Shown here piece after piece: positions 22,801 through 36,000 of a DNA stretch of 64,000 bases. The stretch comes from Membranipora membranacea (Eukaryota; Bryozoa; Gymnolaemata; Cheilostomatida; Membraniporidae), in contig OU612069.1 in NCBI GenBank assembly GCA_914767715.1, positions 2,048,001 to 2,112,000 on the forward strand. Direction: 5' to 3'. Numbering within the stretch: position 1 is the first letter of the stretch; each line of letters opens with the position of its first letter. Made by a program: the position numbers and the translations under genes. The notes under the pieces are model-generated. The model was given only the letters and a program-made list of their open reading frames with translations. It had not been told where the DNA came from and did not search any database.

Positions 22801-25800
22801 AGAGAAAAATCATTGGTTGCAAATAAATTTGGTGGCGGACAAACACAACAGTATTACAGAAAACAACAACAAATGATGGTGGAGTGATATCAACAATATA
22901 AACATAGGAATAATATGATGATAAAAGAAAGGGTGACAACAGGCTATAAGCTTATATCAGTGATAGCTGCTAATGCTAAGGCAGACGTTTTATGATACAA
23001 CCAGCTTAGCAGAAAGCCCAAGCAGTGGATATACAGACTCACTTTTGAGATATTTGGTTGTCTCATCGATACCCATATCACCTATATTTGTACTTTGTGT
23101 CGATGGCGGTATGTGAGAAGTAGGTGTTGGCGGCTGTATATTAACTTCCATCACCCCAGCAGCATCATTATTTATAATATCATTATCATCACTGTCAGAA
23201 TCAAGCGCAGGTAACTCTGCATCAGAGTCACTATTAATGGCTACACTGCTTGCAGGTATATGCGACGAGACTATAATAGGCTTTTTCTTGGGCCGAGTAA
23301 ATGTTCCCGTGTTATATGCTTGATGAGCTGAAGCAGGACTGGACAGGTGTAGGTGGGCGGGGTCAGCTGATAAGTGGGCGGGGTCATCTGCAAGATGATA
23401 AAAAATGAAGCAAACAAAACATAACAGCACAACATAAAATAATAACAATGTGGACACAACAATTAGAAGTTATCCTCTACCGTTTGAGAAATCTCAAGGA
23501 GAAGACAACTTCTAGCACATAAGTTCATCTACTGGTTAGCATATATAGCTCGCTGCTGTTGATAACTTAGCAATTCTTAATAAATACAAGAATTCTCATT
23601 GGACAGCAAAAAAATGTTGCTCAGCTAGAAGGGCAGGGACTAAAATTCCTTGGCAGCAACACAGTTTGAGTCATTGAACTTAATACCATCAATTATTGGC
23701 AAAATGGTGTGCGAAAGATATTTCTTTGCACAATCCTAGCAACTTATTAAAAGTTTCCTGATATGCGTGCACACCACATAGACTGTAAATGAGCTGGGAG
23801 CAGGGCTGATTAACTTGTGTTTTGCAGAATGCATGAGCTGAGTAAAACAAAGGTTTTCATAGGTCATTGTGCTTCCCACATTATTAATTGTCTGATCTTA
23901 ACCAGTGAAAGCCTACCTTACCCCTCTCTCAAAATTAATTATTGTGAAAATGAAAATAATATGCAATTTACTAAAAGCTAAAAGCTTACTTCCAAATGAA
24001 AGCAACAATATTTACACAAACACAGTGTGTAAAGCTGTGATAAGGATATGCAAACATAGGGGCAGCTTACAACAGTTTAAGAGGCAATTATTGAAAACAA
24101 TGTCTGCAAATTACTACTAAGGGCAGCTGTTAACTTTCAGAATCAAGTTTCCAAAATACATTAGGGAAGGGGGAGCGTAAAACTTAAAACAGAGAGTCCA
24201 TCCCTGCAACTTAGTTCTATTCAAGCCAAAGGCCACATCACCTTCTTTCTCATTGTTTCATTACCTGGTTTCAAAACAGACAGGTGTGCTGTAATGCATC
24301 ATATAAGTCATTTAACCCTTTCGTCACACAGGTAGACACACAGACAGATGTACTAACCTGATAATATGGGTGACGCTCTGAGAGCACCTGTTCCTGATGT
24401 CATATATTCTCCATGATTGTTACTACTAGCACCGTTTGAGTAGGATCCTGTAATATGTCATAATACTGCGTATATATATACAAACATATATATACATATT
24501 ATATATTATATGTACACCTAATAAACCATGGATATACAGAGATAACACTAGTCAGTTCAACTGGGCTTTGAGTAGCTTTGCATCTATCTGAGCATTACAA
24601 AGTAGCAGCCAACATTAGGATTTGAATTATTATTAATATGTTCCTATTATTGTTATCAATATTCACACTGGCTGCTAAGTTCATTCATTTTTTTAAATAC
24701 TTGCTAATACACTAGATCAGATCATAATTATATACACAAATTGTAACCTCTTGGCGTTTAAACAAGGGTCCTAATAGCCTAGTGTTTGGACTAATTTAGT
24801 CTGGGCTGAGTCCTCTAAGTTGTGGCTACACACGCCGTATTTTCCACAGGATTGGGGCATCTTTAGCTCTGCCAGATGCATAGGATAGCTAGGTTAGCTC
24901 TGCCAGATGCCTCAGATGGGCTAACCAACTTGTTGGTTCTATCCGTAGCCGTAGCTGTAGTACGGCCAGCTATTCCTTTGTTATTTGTGAAAGAGGCGGG
25001 GCTTAATTAAATTACTAAATAGTGATTGGTTTGATTCATTCAAGTTGAACAATAGGAGAGGAGAGGAGAGGTATACACCCGAGGGAAGGCAAAGCAGATC
25101 CAAATTGTATTGTAATTGAAAGGAATAGGCCTAACTATTAATAGGCGTGTGTAGCACCTTGCCCATGCCAATGAAGTTCATTGCCCAATCCGTAGCCTTA
25201 CTAAAAGTTTTCCAATCCTATGGATAGTACGGCGTGTGTAGCCAGAGGTTTGGCAAAACACGCCGTTTTTCCATAGGATTGGGGAACTTCAAACCCCTCA
25301 AAGTATGCAAATTGTCAATATCATTAAACATGAGAGACTTACCTTCGTGATCAGAGTAATGATTGGAGCTCGTATTATTAGCACTATTATATCCTGGATC
25401 GCTGGTGTATGAGCCGTTCAGACTAACTCTGCCGCCCTCGGGGGAGGTAACTCCAGATCCAGGAGATAGGGCATAGTTAGCCATCGGTGTACTACGAGCT
25501 GTGAATATATAACATGAGGAATAATATGCTACACAGGAGTGTTACTAAGGAGGTTGTACTATCAGTGAATAAAAAAAAAGTCTAGTGCATAACAGTCTAG
25601 TGCTGAGAACCATAATAGTCAAATTGCTCAATTGATGCCTGGCTTGACTGTAGAAGCACTTTATTATCAACCGAATTCTGATTCGTGGAAGTGTGGTTGA
25701 TATCGATATGCATCTACTATTAACCCAGGCTGTGTTTGAGCACTTAAACTTAACCAATAACTGTCTTGTCTTTGAAATGACTGCGTTTTGGTATATTTTT

Positions 25801-28800
25801 GATTTGACATGACGTTTAAAACTCGATTAGCTTCATCTCAGCAGCCCAACTTCTGTTTGCGGGCTGCAGAGATTCGACTATGCTCGATGCACAGGGGTGG
25901 TCAATATTTCACTCACTCATCAGACTAAGCGGGAAGAGCCCAACAGAAGAGTGGTGGTCAAGTGCAAGATACACACAATAAATACTAGACTAGACCAAAT
26001 ATTGCACATGATGTCGGTTTGAATTCAAACCAGTCAGAGACGATTGCAAGCAGATTCAACTCTCAAGGCCACAAACATCACGTTCTCTCTATGCGGGTTA
26101 TGCAGTGAGCTGTTGATGTACTTCATGACCTCATGCTCTCTCAAAAAACTATACAGTGACTGAGTAGTGTGAGCTAAACAATGATACTTCAAGCAGTGAC
26201 TTTGTTGACAATAATGAAGCATTGAACAAAAAAAGAGTACATGCATTGTCTAAATTGTGGTCAGCGTAACTCAACAACTTTAAAACTTACGACTCAATTC
26301 ATCGACATCATCTCCGAAAATGGCAGCCATTTTAGCAGCTAAAAGTTTGTGTAATTAGAAAATCAATGCAAGCATAATATGTCCTGAGATTGGCAGATAA
26401 GGTGCAAAATAAAAGCTCTATGTCCACTTTACATGACGCGCTCGCATCTTGGCAAGTTGCTTCAAGCCAGGATTATCTTCTCTTGTCTGAATTATCAATC
26501 TGAGCAGATATAGCTGAGAGACTTTAATATCATATCATAGACTAAGTTCAAGTTCTATTCTGTCCAAATCAAGCATATAACTCAACGTAAGAGGGCTAAT
26601 CAATATTCAGTGTTAACTTATCGATATGAGTAACATTTAGAGCTTATTATGCTGACAGACAGGCTAATAATGGCAGCTGCTGCCGACACAAGAAATCAAA
26701 CATTTGTTTATTGATTACCGAGATCTTATAGATTGACCTGTGCAACAATCTGAGGCACCCAAACACTCCAAATACAAAATCACTTTTAATTCTCCGGCCA
26801 AAAATTCAGTTTCATTGTTGGAATTTTCCAGACCTGCACATATGAGGCATTATGAAGCATTAGTAATAAAAAAATATGAATCATCTCACAGATCATCAGT
26901 TCTTAGTGTCAGTGATCTGCTAAAAAACAAAATCTCTAAAACCTTGTCTAAATTACTTTGCTCCAGCGATACCACTATATGAGGTGCAATCTGTATTTTC
27001 TTTGTCTATTTATACTCCAAGTTATGAACCCAACATGAACAGCCTCAATCATTTTTATCCCCCTGGTAGGTGGATAGCCTGAGTAGTTTACGTCCCTCTA
27101 GTAGAGAGGGGGGAGGTACGTACCTCTCTCTATATCTCTGAGTTTATGTGATAGAGCTCTGCGTACAGGTAATATCTCAGGAGTCTCAAACACAGAGAGA
27201 GTATTCTTCTTTAGAAGCTCCGAGGATCTGTTAACTATATTTGGTTTGTACTTGGATGGCGAAATATACAACCTGTAAAGTAAGAGAAGGATATGACATC
27301 ATCAATAACAGATTATAGCATCACTAATAGATCAATAACATCAATAGCAAGATATATAACCTCGAAGGGATATGACATCCATCAAAAACCAATTAACAAA
27401 TAGCAGCCTTGGAATATTCTTTTAATGGTTATGAGATGGAAAAGTGGAAATAGTGTCTTTTAGAGCTACAGAATAAACAACTGGTCAAAGATACTACCAT
27501 CATAACATAAAAATGCAGAAGGCATGTCAATAATGCTGGTATGTTTTATCCAACCATGACTCTATCAGTTCAGCCTATACTCCTCACAATGAGGTGGGCG
27601 GTAGTGATGGTAATTTGAGTCACCATGACTACCTTTATTAGCAGAGATAACCACACAATGACTTCTAGTAACATATTACAGACATGAAACTGTACTAGGA
27701 TTATAAGTCACCTAACTTCTTTGTTCAATCGTTCATCTCTATGGGTTGTTGATATGCTTAATTTATATAACATTATCAGCATCTCATTCATATCTCAATA
27801 CTAATCACCATAGAATAGTGTATATTAGTGGAAATATCCATTGATTTTTACATCAGACACCATAGACTGATTACTCATAGGCCTAGGTAAGAGGATATAG
27901 AGCATTCCTATGAGTCATAGCGCATAATAGACCTGCACTTACACTTGGCCCTATATCTTCTGTGTTGAGCAACGCAACAGCAATATAACCAATTATTCTA
28001 GAAAAATGGTCTCTTTTTTCGTTTTCTTTCTAATACCCAATGGTCATAGAGCAGAAATAAATGCCAACAGCATTGCACTTCAAAGAGTGTACAAGAATAT
28101 TAATATCAGATGACATATGTAGAACAATAACAGTCACCCCTCTATATGCCATACATTAACGGTCACCCCTCTATAGGGACATAATGCTGAGGTAAAAATG
28201 AGGCTAAATAACTCTCAGCTGTGATCAATAGAAGGATTATGATTTTCCCATCCCACCAAATAATATTAGGCCATATCCTCCGCAACTAACTGTGTATTAC
28301 AACACATATACAATTTTAATTTTGGACAAAATCAGGCCAATCACAAGACCACATCTACGGGCCTGGAACTTACCACGACACGTCATCATCAAGAGCACAA
28401 GCCGAGGATAGATCGAGGAAATCTTCGTCTCCGTCATCAGAACTGAGGCTGATAGCACTACGTGAAGATGTATCTAATCCCTGCCCAGTATCTACAGTAT
28501 AAAGTAAGGATTATATGGTTACACTTTTACCTACTAGTGAGAATATAAGATTGAATCGGAATGCTGATTGATGATGTGGGTGATCCGTAGTCAAGCACTT
28601 CACAAACTATGATAGCCTTGGGATAGGATGACATGGTACAGTCATAGCACAACTTTTGTTTTATTTGCAGTCTTACTCTTAGATGACTCTCAAGGACTGT
28701 GCACAATTGCAGTTATGACCGACGTTCAAGGGAGTTTTAATCCTTTACAATATAGGTTCCATGCATGGAGGAAACTGCTGTTTGTCGTATGTCTGCCGTG

Positions 28801-29347
28801 TATGCAAACTGACTGATGCCCAAAAAGGCAGGACTCTTTTTATCACAATGTGCTTGCAGTTATTGAGTTGACTGTCAACCTAAACTAACAACATGCCAGT
28901 GCTTTGCTGAGGGAGCATGAAAAATGTCCCCTGTCTGCAGCAAAGAGAGATTTAGAACTACTTGGTGTCTCTAACTAACCAGTCCAAGCAGTAACACAAG
29001 AACAGCTCTACTAACACTCACAAGTCAGATTGACTCACTTTAGTTTATGTTGGGTGAGGACATAGGCATGTTGGTAACTTGGCAATGGCAATGTAAGTGA
29101 GGGAGTCATATAAATCCTAGCCAGTATAACTACACTAATCTTAAGGAACACATCCTTGTGTGGTATATTATTAATTATTATTATACATACATATCTATCT
29201 AATAGGAGGATAAATCTCACCTGAAAATGAGTTTGTAGTTTTGGCCAATTTTTGTGACCTTAAAACTGTGTTTTGCTGTTCAAGATCCTTCACAAGGTTC
29301 CTCAGACGTAGGACCTCGGTATCCTCACCAGCAGATGTATCTGCCAT
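19843..29347 (-). CDS. SLAIN: SLAIN-family microtubule plus-end protein, 12 exons
   Basis: Exons on the minus strand: 29347-29221, 28491-28374, 27272-27124, 26338-26291, 25498-25343, 24447-24358, 23387-23043, 22512-22370, 21887-21743, 21221-21111, 20362-20294 and 20066-19843. All boundaries are GT-AG and phases match, giving about 574 residues, close to human SLAIN2 (about 580). The N-terminus is a coiled coil (EVLRLRNLVKDLEQQNTVLR); then an acidic patch and WLYISPSKYK, matching the WLYSSPKKK box; then RALSHKLRDIER. Exon 9 carries the signature LDIQTLAKMQEQSLR, and the last exon a basic SPR...LPAP tail. SLAIN proteins bind EB1-type and CLIP/TOG proteins at growing microtubule ends and promote growth. 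The last exon could instead splice out at a GTTAGT after 19871. Low-complexity Ser-rich middle exons are less sure than the ends. Confidence 0.85.
21041..21112 (-). repeat. Three 24-bp tandem copies, each with a GTATGT splice donor
   Basis: The units at 21041-21064, 21065-21088 and 21089-21112 differ at only a few positions. On the minus strand each contains GGTATGT; the first is the donor of SLAIN exon 10. Using the second or third donor would add 8 or 16 residues (GMCRGGNY type) without a stop or frame change. Confidence 0.8.
24823..25244. mobile_element. MITE in a SLAIN intron
   Basis: TGGCTACACACGCCGTA at the left is matched by TACGGCGTGTGTAGCCA at the right, with further homology inward (CCATAGGATTGG). 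A third, tail-like copy of ACACGCCGT...CCATAGGATTGGGG follows at about 25258-25287, just before exon 5. Confidence 0.7.
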
Positions 29348-30010
29348 AGTCATTCATGGATAATTCAGAAGTATGATTGGTATCCTCTCTTCAGAGGGAA
29401 AGCTATTTTCACTCAACTTCTGATAACTTCCGGTATATCATTGCTTATGCGCATAATGCACTTCCCCAATTCTAGCTACTCAACTGTGCCACCTTTCTTT
29501 ACTGGAAAATCCTCTCTTTCATTTTTAGTTTTTTTTTGGTACATTTTGTTGATGACAGATATAAATAGATATAAACGGATTTCATGAATCAGATATAGTA
29601 AAATCTATACCAAAGTTCTGAATGTATGTATATGTGCACATGAAGTATATATATTACACAATGTAATGGTGAAATTAGCAGACTAAACACAAGTCCAGTA
29701 CCCCAATGGCAAAGTAGTAAGTAAGTAAGAAATGTAGGCTACTGCATTCCAACTGTTACCTGTAACAGTTAATACATGCAGGTACTAGTTATCACATGAT
29801 GTTATCAAGTAAAGATTGCAGATTGGGTTGCTACGACAAAAACAAAGCGTTTGTCTCAAGAACCCCTTAGTAATAACTTATTTAGGATTGTCCCATAAGT
29901 AGTGTAGGCCTACATGCAAGCGGCTTTTTGAAGTTCTCCGTCAACAATATATATTTTCAGACTGATTGGTAGACGGCTCTTTCACAGATTATAGTTCCTG
30001 TGATAAAGCG
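29348..30010. promoter_or_regulatory. Shared divergent promoter region SLAIN / SUPT20H
   Basis: 663 bases separate the start codons of two genes read in opposite directions, so both 5' UTRs and core promoters must lie here. No TATA box or CpG-rich stretch stands out; a CCGGTATATC segment sits at about 29431. A bidirectional promoter is an inference from spacing. Confidence 0.6.
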
Positions 30011-33000
30011 ATGACAATGCTATCTAACAGATTCTGTGTGGATGCCGGACTATATCAGCTTGCAGAGGTAAGCTCATCATGGTCATTTGTCACATTCTAT
30101 GCTCACTTAGCTTTACAATCTAACAGTTTATAATCGGGATATCTTTGCCTAATGACTAGTTCTTACATGATCTGTCTCTTGATATTATTTCATGATCTGA
30201 TCATGGTAGGCTACACTTATTTTTTTTCTAAAATAAACTTCATGTAATATATAGGATATGTGTCAAATGTAATATGTGCCCATAGTGCAAGGAAGAGTAA
30301 GTGATTTTTTCAGATTAAGTTGTACCTACTACCAATCCGTTCCTTTGGCAGCATATGGATTGGAGCGCCTGCGATGCTTATAAAATCAGTAATACATATT
30401 TTAGAACTTGTCATACACTGCTTGTTCCAACCCGGTTGTTCTCTGTGGATCCTTGGGAGCCAACAAAGGAACCATACATGACAAACTACTGGAGCTCTAT
30501 CTAAAACAGCATTCTCCCAGTCGGCTCAAGGTAGATATATGCATATAAATTCTGAGGCATGAGTCTCTCCGCAACATAGCGATAACAATTCTTTTCCTCA
30601 TAATAATGATATTCATTTTGCTACCAGAATCAACATGTTTTACAATGGACAGTTTTCTGAGCTCTTATTTATGTCTCAATTCGGAGTTGTTCTCTCTCCA
30701 GTTTGGTACTTTTAACCCACGCCGCATAGGAAAAACCTGCTGAAAGAGGGTTATCTTGAAAACCGCTTATGTTAGGAAAAAACTGATTTTTGATTCAGAG
30801 TCTGCACCATTGAAAACCCTGTGACAGGGTTTCCAAAACATTGGAGGCTTGAATGTTGATCAATCTTAATTTTAGTGACGAAACTCATGAAAAATTCTGC
30901 CAAATTGTCCGCAAAGCTGGCAGAAAATGCTATAATCGACTATCCAAATACTAAAATGATTTCCCAAACTATGTCCATATCAGTTTTCAATGCTGCAGAT
31001 TCTGAAACAAAAATCATTTTTATCCTATTATAAGCGGTTATCAAGAAAAGCCTTTTTCAGCACGTTTTTCCTATGCGGCGTGGGTTAAAAGTACCAAACT
31101 GGAGAGAGGACAACTCCGAACTGAGGCCTGAATCAGAGCTCAGAAAACTGTCTATTCATGTGAACCAGATGTTATATTCAAGCTCACAAAAAACTTTCAT
31201 TTTATTAAGGAACTACCTGTCAGCCTCAGTAGATATGAGAAAGTGTACCAATATCTGATCAACCACTCAAATGTTGATGGAAAAATCTGTCATCCTATCT
31301 AAATTTTAGCTTAAAATTCGATTGTTTAGATCAGCTCGTCATGCTCTAGTAGATTTTAGTACGAGGAAACTGTCATGATCCCAAGCCTTGATACTCATTA
31401 TTACTCTTTTTATTTGAAAGTTTGTGAAGCATTTTGTCTGATTGTATCACACAACTCACTTAAACTCTTTGGAACACCTATAGCGTGTAATCGCTTTATG
31501 ATTTATTATCTGTGACACCTATCGCCTTAGTTAGTATAGGACTTACTTGTAATTGTGACTTATTCTACCTCATGTTCAATACAGGTGTCTAGCAGCTCTC
31601 GAGCTTGTTCTAACCTCCTCTCACTGTTAGTAAACAGGGACAGCCTGAACACTCTGGTGATCAATCTCAAACCTCTAGATCAGGGTTACTCTGTATGTCT
31701 GAAATCTGCTGCTGGTAACCTAGTCGAGACTGTCAATCTTCCCTACACTGTAAGTAATTACCCTACCCTACACTGTAAGTAATTACCCTACCATACACTG
31801 TAAGTAACTTACCCTACCCTACACTGTATGTACATAACCCCACCATATACTGTAAGTACACAATTTGTTATAGATAATTTGATCAAAGTTGCCTGCATTA
31901 TGAGCATATCAATCATATGATATCCTAATGTGATAATCAATGTCAAAGCCATATAAAAGCTGGGTAATAAAAAAAAACATATGTTTTCAAGAGAAGACAA
32001 ATCAAATTTTGTGATATAGCAAAATACGTTTAATAATTACCCAACAATAACCATACCTCAACAAATTCAGAACAACAAAGCATGTAAATCTTCCTTTTGA
32101 TTTCGCTGCAGGATAAAGATTTGCTGAACTTTATTGAGTTGGAGGAGATACCACATAACTTAGTAGACTTATTAGAGCAATCACAGCCGGAGCTTTTCTA
32201 TGATGGATGTATCATAGCAGAGATAAGAGATGGGAGGAGAGCTGTCAATGGAGCTTATAAGACGAGTTATATACTACTCAAACCTTCTCACAGGGTAATA
32301 TACTACATGTGGCTTCTTTGAAACCAGAAAGACAAAGTGAGAATAGACTCTCAGCCAGAATAAAAGCCACTTTGATTGAATCACATAAATCGGACAGTTT
32401 CAGAAAAAAAAACTCAATTTCTAAGTATTGTCTGAAGTTTTACGTATTAATGCAACCATGTGTTGTTTAGAGCATAACATAAAGTATACTATGCATATCA
32501 TAAAACAATCTTCATGCTTAGTATGATTTTTGCAGTTTAATTGTTGAAGATGTTTATTTATCCAGTACAAGCAAGGAGTCCCTCTAACTCCTTGGTACAA
32601 GTTTACCAGAGGGAACAAAGAAAGGGATGAGCACAGCAATGCATTGTGGGAAGTAGTTTAGTAGACAAGGGAACACAATTACAAATATTCAAACACAAAA
32701 ATATTATGTACCACATATTTTAGTCGATTCTGGCGGACATTAACTTGCTCACGTCAGACAAGTATAGATGGAGTCAGGATGACAGATTTACTCTGGAGAG
32801 TAAGTTATTACTGGCTACTAGTGAGCCTTTATGTCTGGATCCCTCACCCGCTGTAGGGATCATACGCAACAGGCTCGCATTCAAGAAGAGAGCTGCTCAG
32901 CAACAAATACTCAAACGGTATGGTGTAGTTTTATCTTCATCGACAAGTGTGTGGGGTAGGAATTAAGTTTGCAAGATTAAAGATGTCTCCTCTACGCTAT

Positions 33001-36000
33001 GATATACTTGCCTACAGATGCTAGACTTGGCGCTTGATTGAAGCTTTGAAAGTAAACTTGTCCGGTGGCTATATTTGCTGTTGACGTAATTATCTGCTTA
33101 TAACACAAAAAACATTTGAGGTGCTTCCTCTTCTAATTTTTATTCCACCCTCACACCTTTCGCACCTTCATAATTACACATTATAGTTTTATTTATTCGT
33201 AAATGCATATGTTAGCCTGAATATCGTCTGAGCTGAGTTTAGTTCGCACAGTCAATTTACTTTTTGCATGATTTTAATGAGTCGGAAATAATTATGTATG
33301 CAAACTTTGTTCTTCATATTATGTAGCAAATATTCACTTATTTTGACTTAATAAACATTTGGTACTCTGCTTTACACAGTGCAATGAAGCCTTACACAGC
33401 AGAAGGGATACTCAAACAGAGAACTCGTGTTAAGCTCTCCTGTCATAAAGAGCTACCCGTTCTCTCATTCCTTAGATCTAGGGCTAGCAAGTCTAAATAT
33501 CCTAAACGTCGGGAGATATACACAAAACCCGTGGTGAGAGCATGATTATGAATCTCATCAGTTGATTTTTGACTCTATAATTATTCAATTCATCATGTCA
33601 TCATGTAAAGAATCCCTCAGTCTTCCTTTGTTTTTTTAGTTCAGAACAAAACTCATGCAGAGCTTGTTCTGATTTCACAACATCTTCCATTTTGATGAAT
33701 TTTATCTTGTTTATCTCACAGGTTGATAATTGGAAGAGTGAAAAACCCGATCTGACACCAGTCAATGCCTCAGATGTAAGTTTGTTATACCTGTGATGAT
33801 TGTCCCTCTTGCCAGGTACCTTGTTTCGCGACTACTATTTTGTAGTAGTGTGACAAGGCTACTTTTTCCAGAGGTACTCTGTTAATATATTGAGTGAACT
33901 AATGAAACTGACCTGTTCCTCACTACCCAATAGATGTAAATATTAGCTAACTTTTGGTTTAGCTAGTTGATGTTTGCTAGCGAAGATTTTCAAACTAGCT
34001 GCGAAGGGAGTATTATAAAGCAATTAAAATGAGTAAATGTGAGCTAGCCATAAATTCAACTTTTTCAAGCCAAATGCAATATGCCAAACTCTTCCTCCAG
34101 TGAATACTTCATGGCTCGAGGGGATTTATTACCTGACATGTACTATGACCAATCAGAAACTTTTTATCTTGCTATAACCAAGAGGTTACATACACTCTTT
34201 GTTATGACAGTCTGATTTTATCATTCAATTTGCTAAATACACTTAATATCTGCTAGTGACCAAGATTAATGTGTATATGGGATATGATGAAGATTAACCT
34301 CTTGCATTTATGCTTGTTTTACTATTGTTAGCCTCAATCAGACAAGAAGGACAACATTCATATCTTATGCTTGCTGATATGCTTAGTTGTGATAGCAATG
34401 TATTGGAGGTCATCCGTCATCAAAGTGGTCCCAAACAGCCAAGCAGAGCCATCATATTGAGTTCTTTAGGTCCTCATGGCAAGGTCTATGGGGGCTCGAC
34501 ATACCCAATTTGATTGCTGGCTCTGTTAGTCGCTGCACCTGTTTTCACATTCTTACTTGTCCGCTGTTTCATATGTTACAGGTCTCCAGGCTGGCTAAGA
34601 ATCTGGAAAAACCCAGTCCGTATTTACCGGGTACTAACAAACTGAACATAGACTGTACTCCTTCTGTAGTAGAGGAATATACACTGGAAACTGAGCGACC
34701 ACAGGTGAATTAACTCTTCTGGCACTTAATCTCATAATATATCTCATATATCTCAAATGAATAAATTGGATCTCAACAGCCGTTATACCTTTTTTTTCCA
34801 AAAAAAATCCCAACATACAACTAATGACCAATAAGTTTCTATAGGTCTGAGTTATTGAGAGAGTATAACACACATCATATTTTCGGGATACCAAATGTTG
34901 GCCAGTTTTACAGATTATTCGCTAAAATTTATAATTCATGCGTGATTGTGGAGTTCACAGGAAAAAATGCAATCAGACATACAAACTCTAGAGAGCAATC
35001 AGACATACAAACTTATCCTGCAGTGATTTACCTCCTCTTTTTGCTCACAGTTGAGCTATGAAATGCGGAAACAAGGTTGATAAAACTAAACGTATTCACT
35101 AGTGTTGATACGATGTTGATAACACTACATTTATCTCTAGTGTTGATACAATGTTGATAAATCTACATGTATTCTCCGATGTTGAAACGATGTTGATAAA
35201 TCTACATGATTTCTCTAGTGTTCAAATGAGGTTGCTAAACAAATGATGATCATTTCTCCATCTGATTTACTATCAGGGTAAGCTGCACAGGACACGACTA
35301 GTGATTATGAAGCGAGCGGCAGAGGATCGGTACCTGGGGGAGCTGTATATAGATCGCAGTGAATGGACCACTAATAAATGCTGCTTTGAGCTCGGCACAG
35401 CACCGCTAAAAGATAAATATATACAACAGTTCATCGAGATCTTTACTGAAGAAGGCAGAAAACAGGTGTGGTTATGGTTCCAGAACTGACAAACCCAATT
35501 ATTAGTATTATTGATACTTCTATTTATAATCTGCATTGTTCATATCACAAGGCTTTAAAAGAGTGACACAGCATCGAGGCACTTCTCTTCTCTAGCTAGC
35601 ATTCTTGCTTTCTTTTTGATAGATGTAATAAATGTTGAGTGCTGCAAATTTGACTCCTTTTTTCCTAGATTATCTTCCCTGAATGATATGCACTCTAATT
35701 GGTGAATTCATGAAAACGCCTTCTGGTTCTTGTTTAAAATTATTTCGAGCAGATATTTAAAATATTGCTCTACTTTGTGATTAAGGTGAAGATAATTCAC
35801 ACATTACCTGGTCAGACAGCTCAGACAATGTACACATCAGGTCAGCAGACATTACAGCAGCTACAGGTAGCAACGGCTAAAACTGCTGCCGGAGGGTCAC
35901 AAGGTCAACAAAGTCCAGCATCAACCCAGCAAATGGGTGAGATATATATAAAAGTATATGTATATATATAGTCTGTGACAGTCTTATCGTTCTTGTTTGA

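Noticed and set aside
26740-26982. A plus-strand gene inside a SLAIN intron
   Set aside because: An 80-codon frame with no domain, splice context or codon pattern to support it.
34310-34513. An extra SUPT20H exon
   Set aside because: It has no matching splice phase, and the exons on both sides already join in frame.
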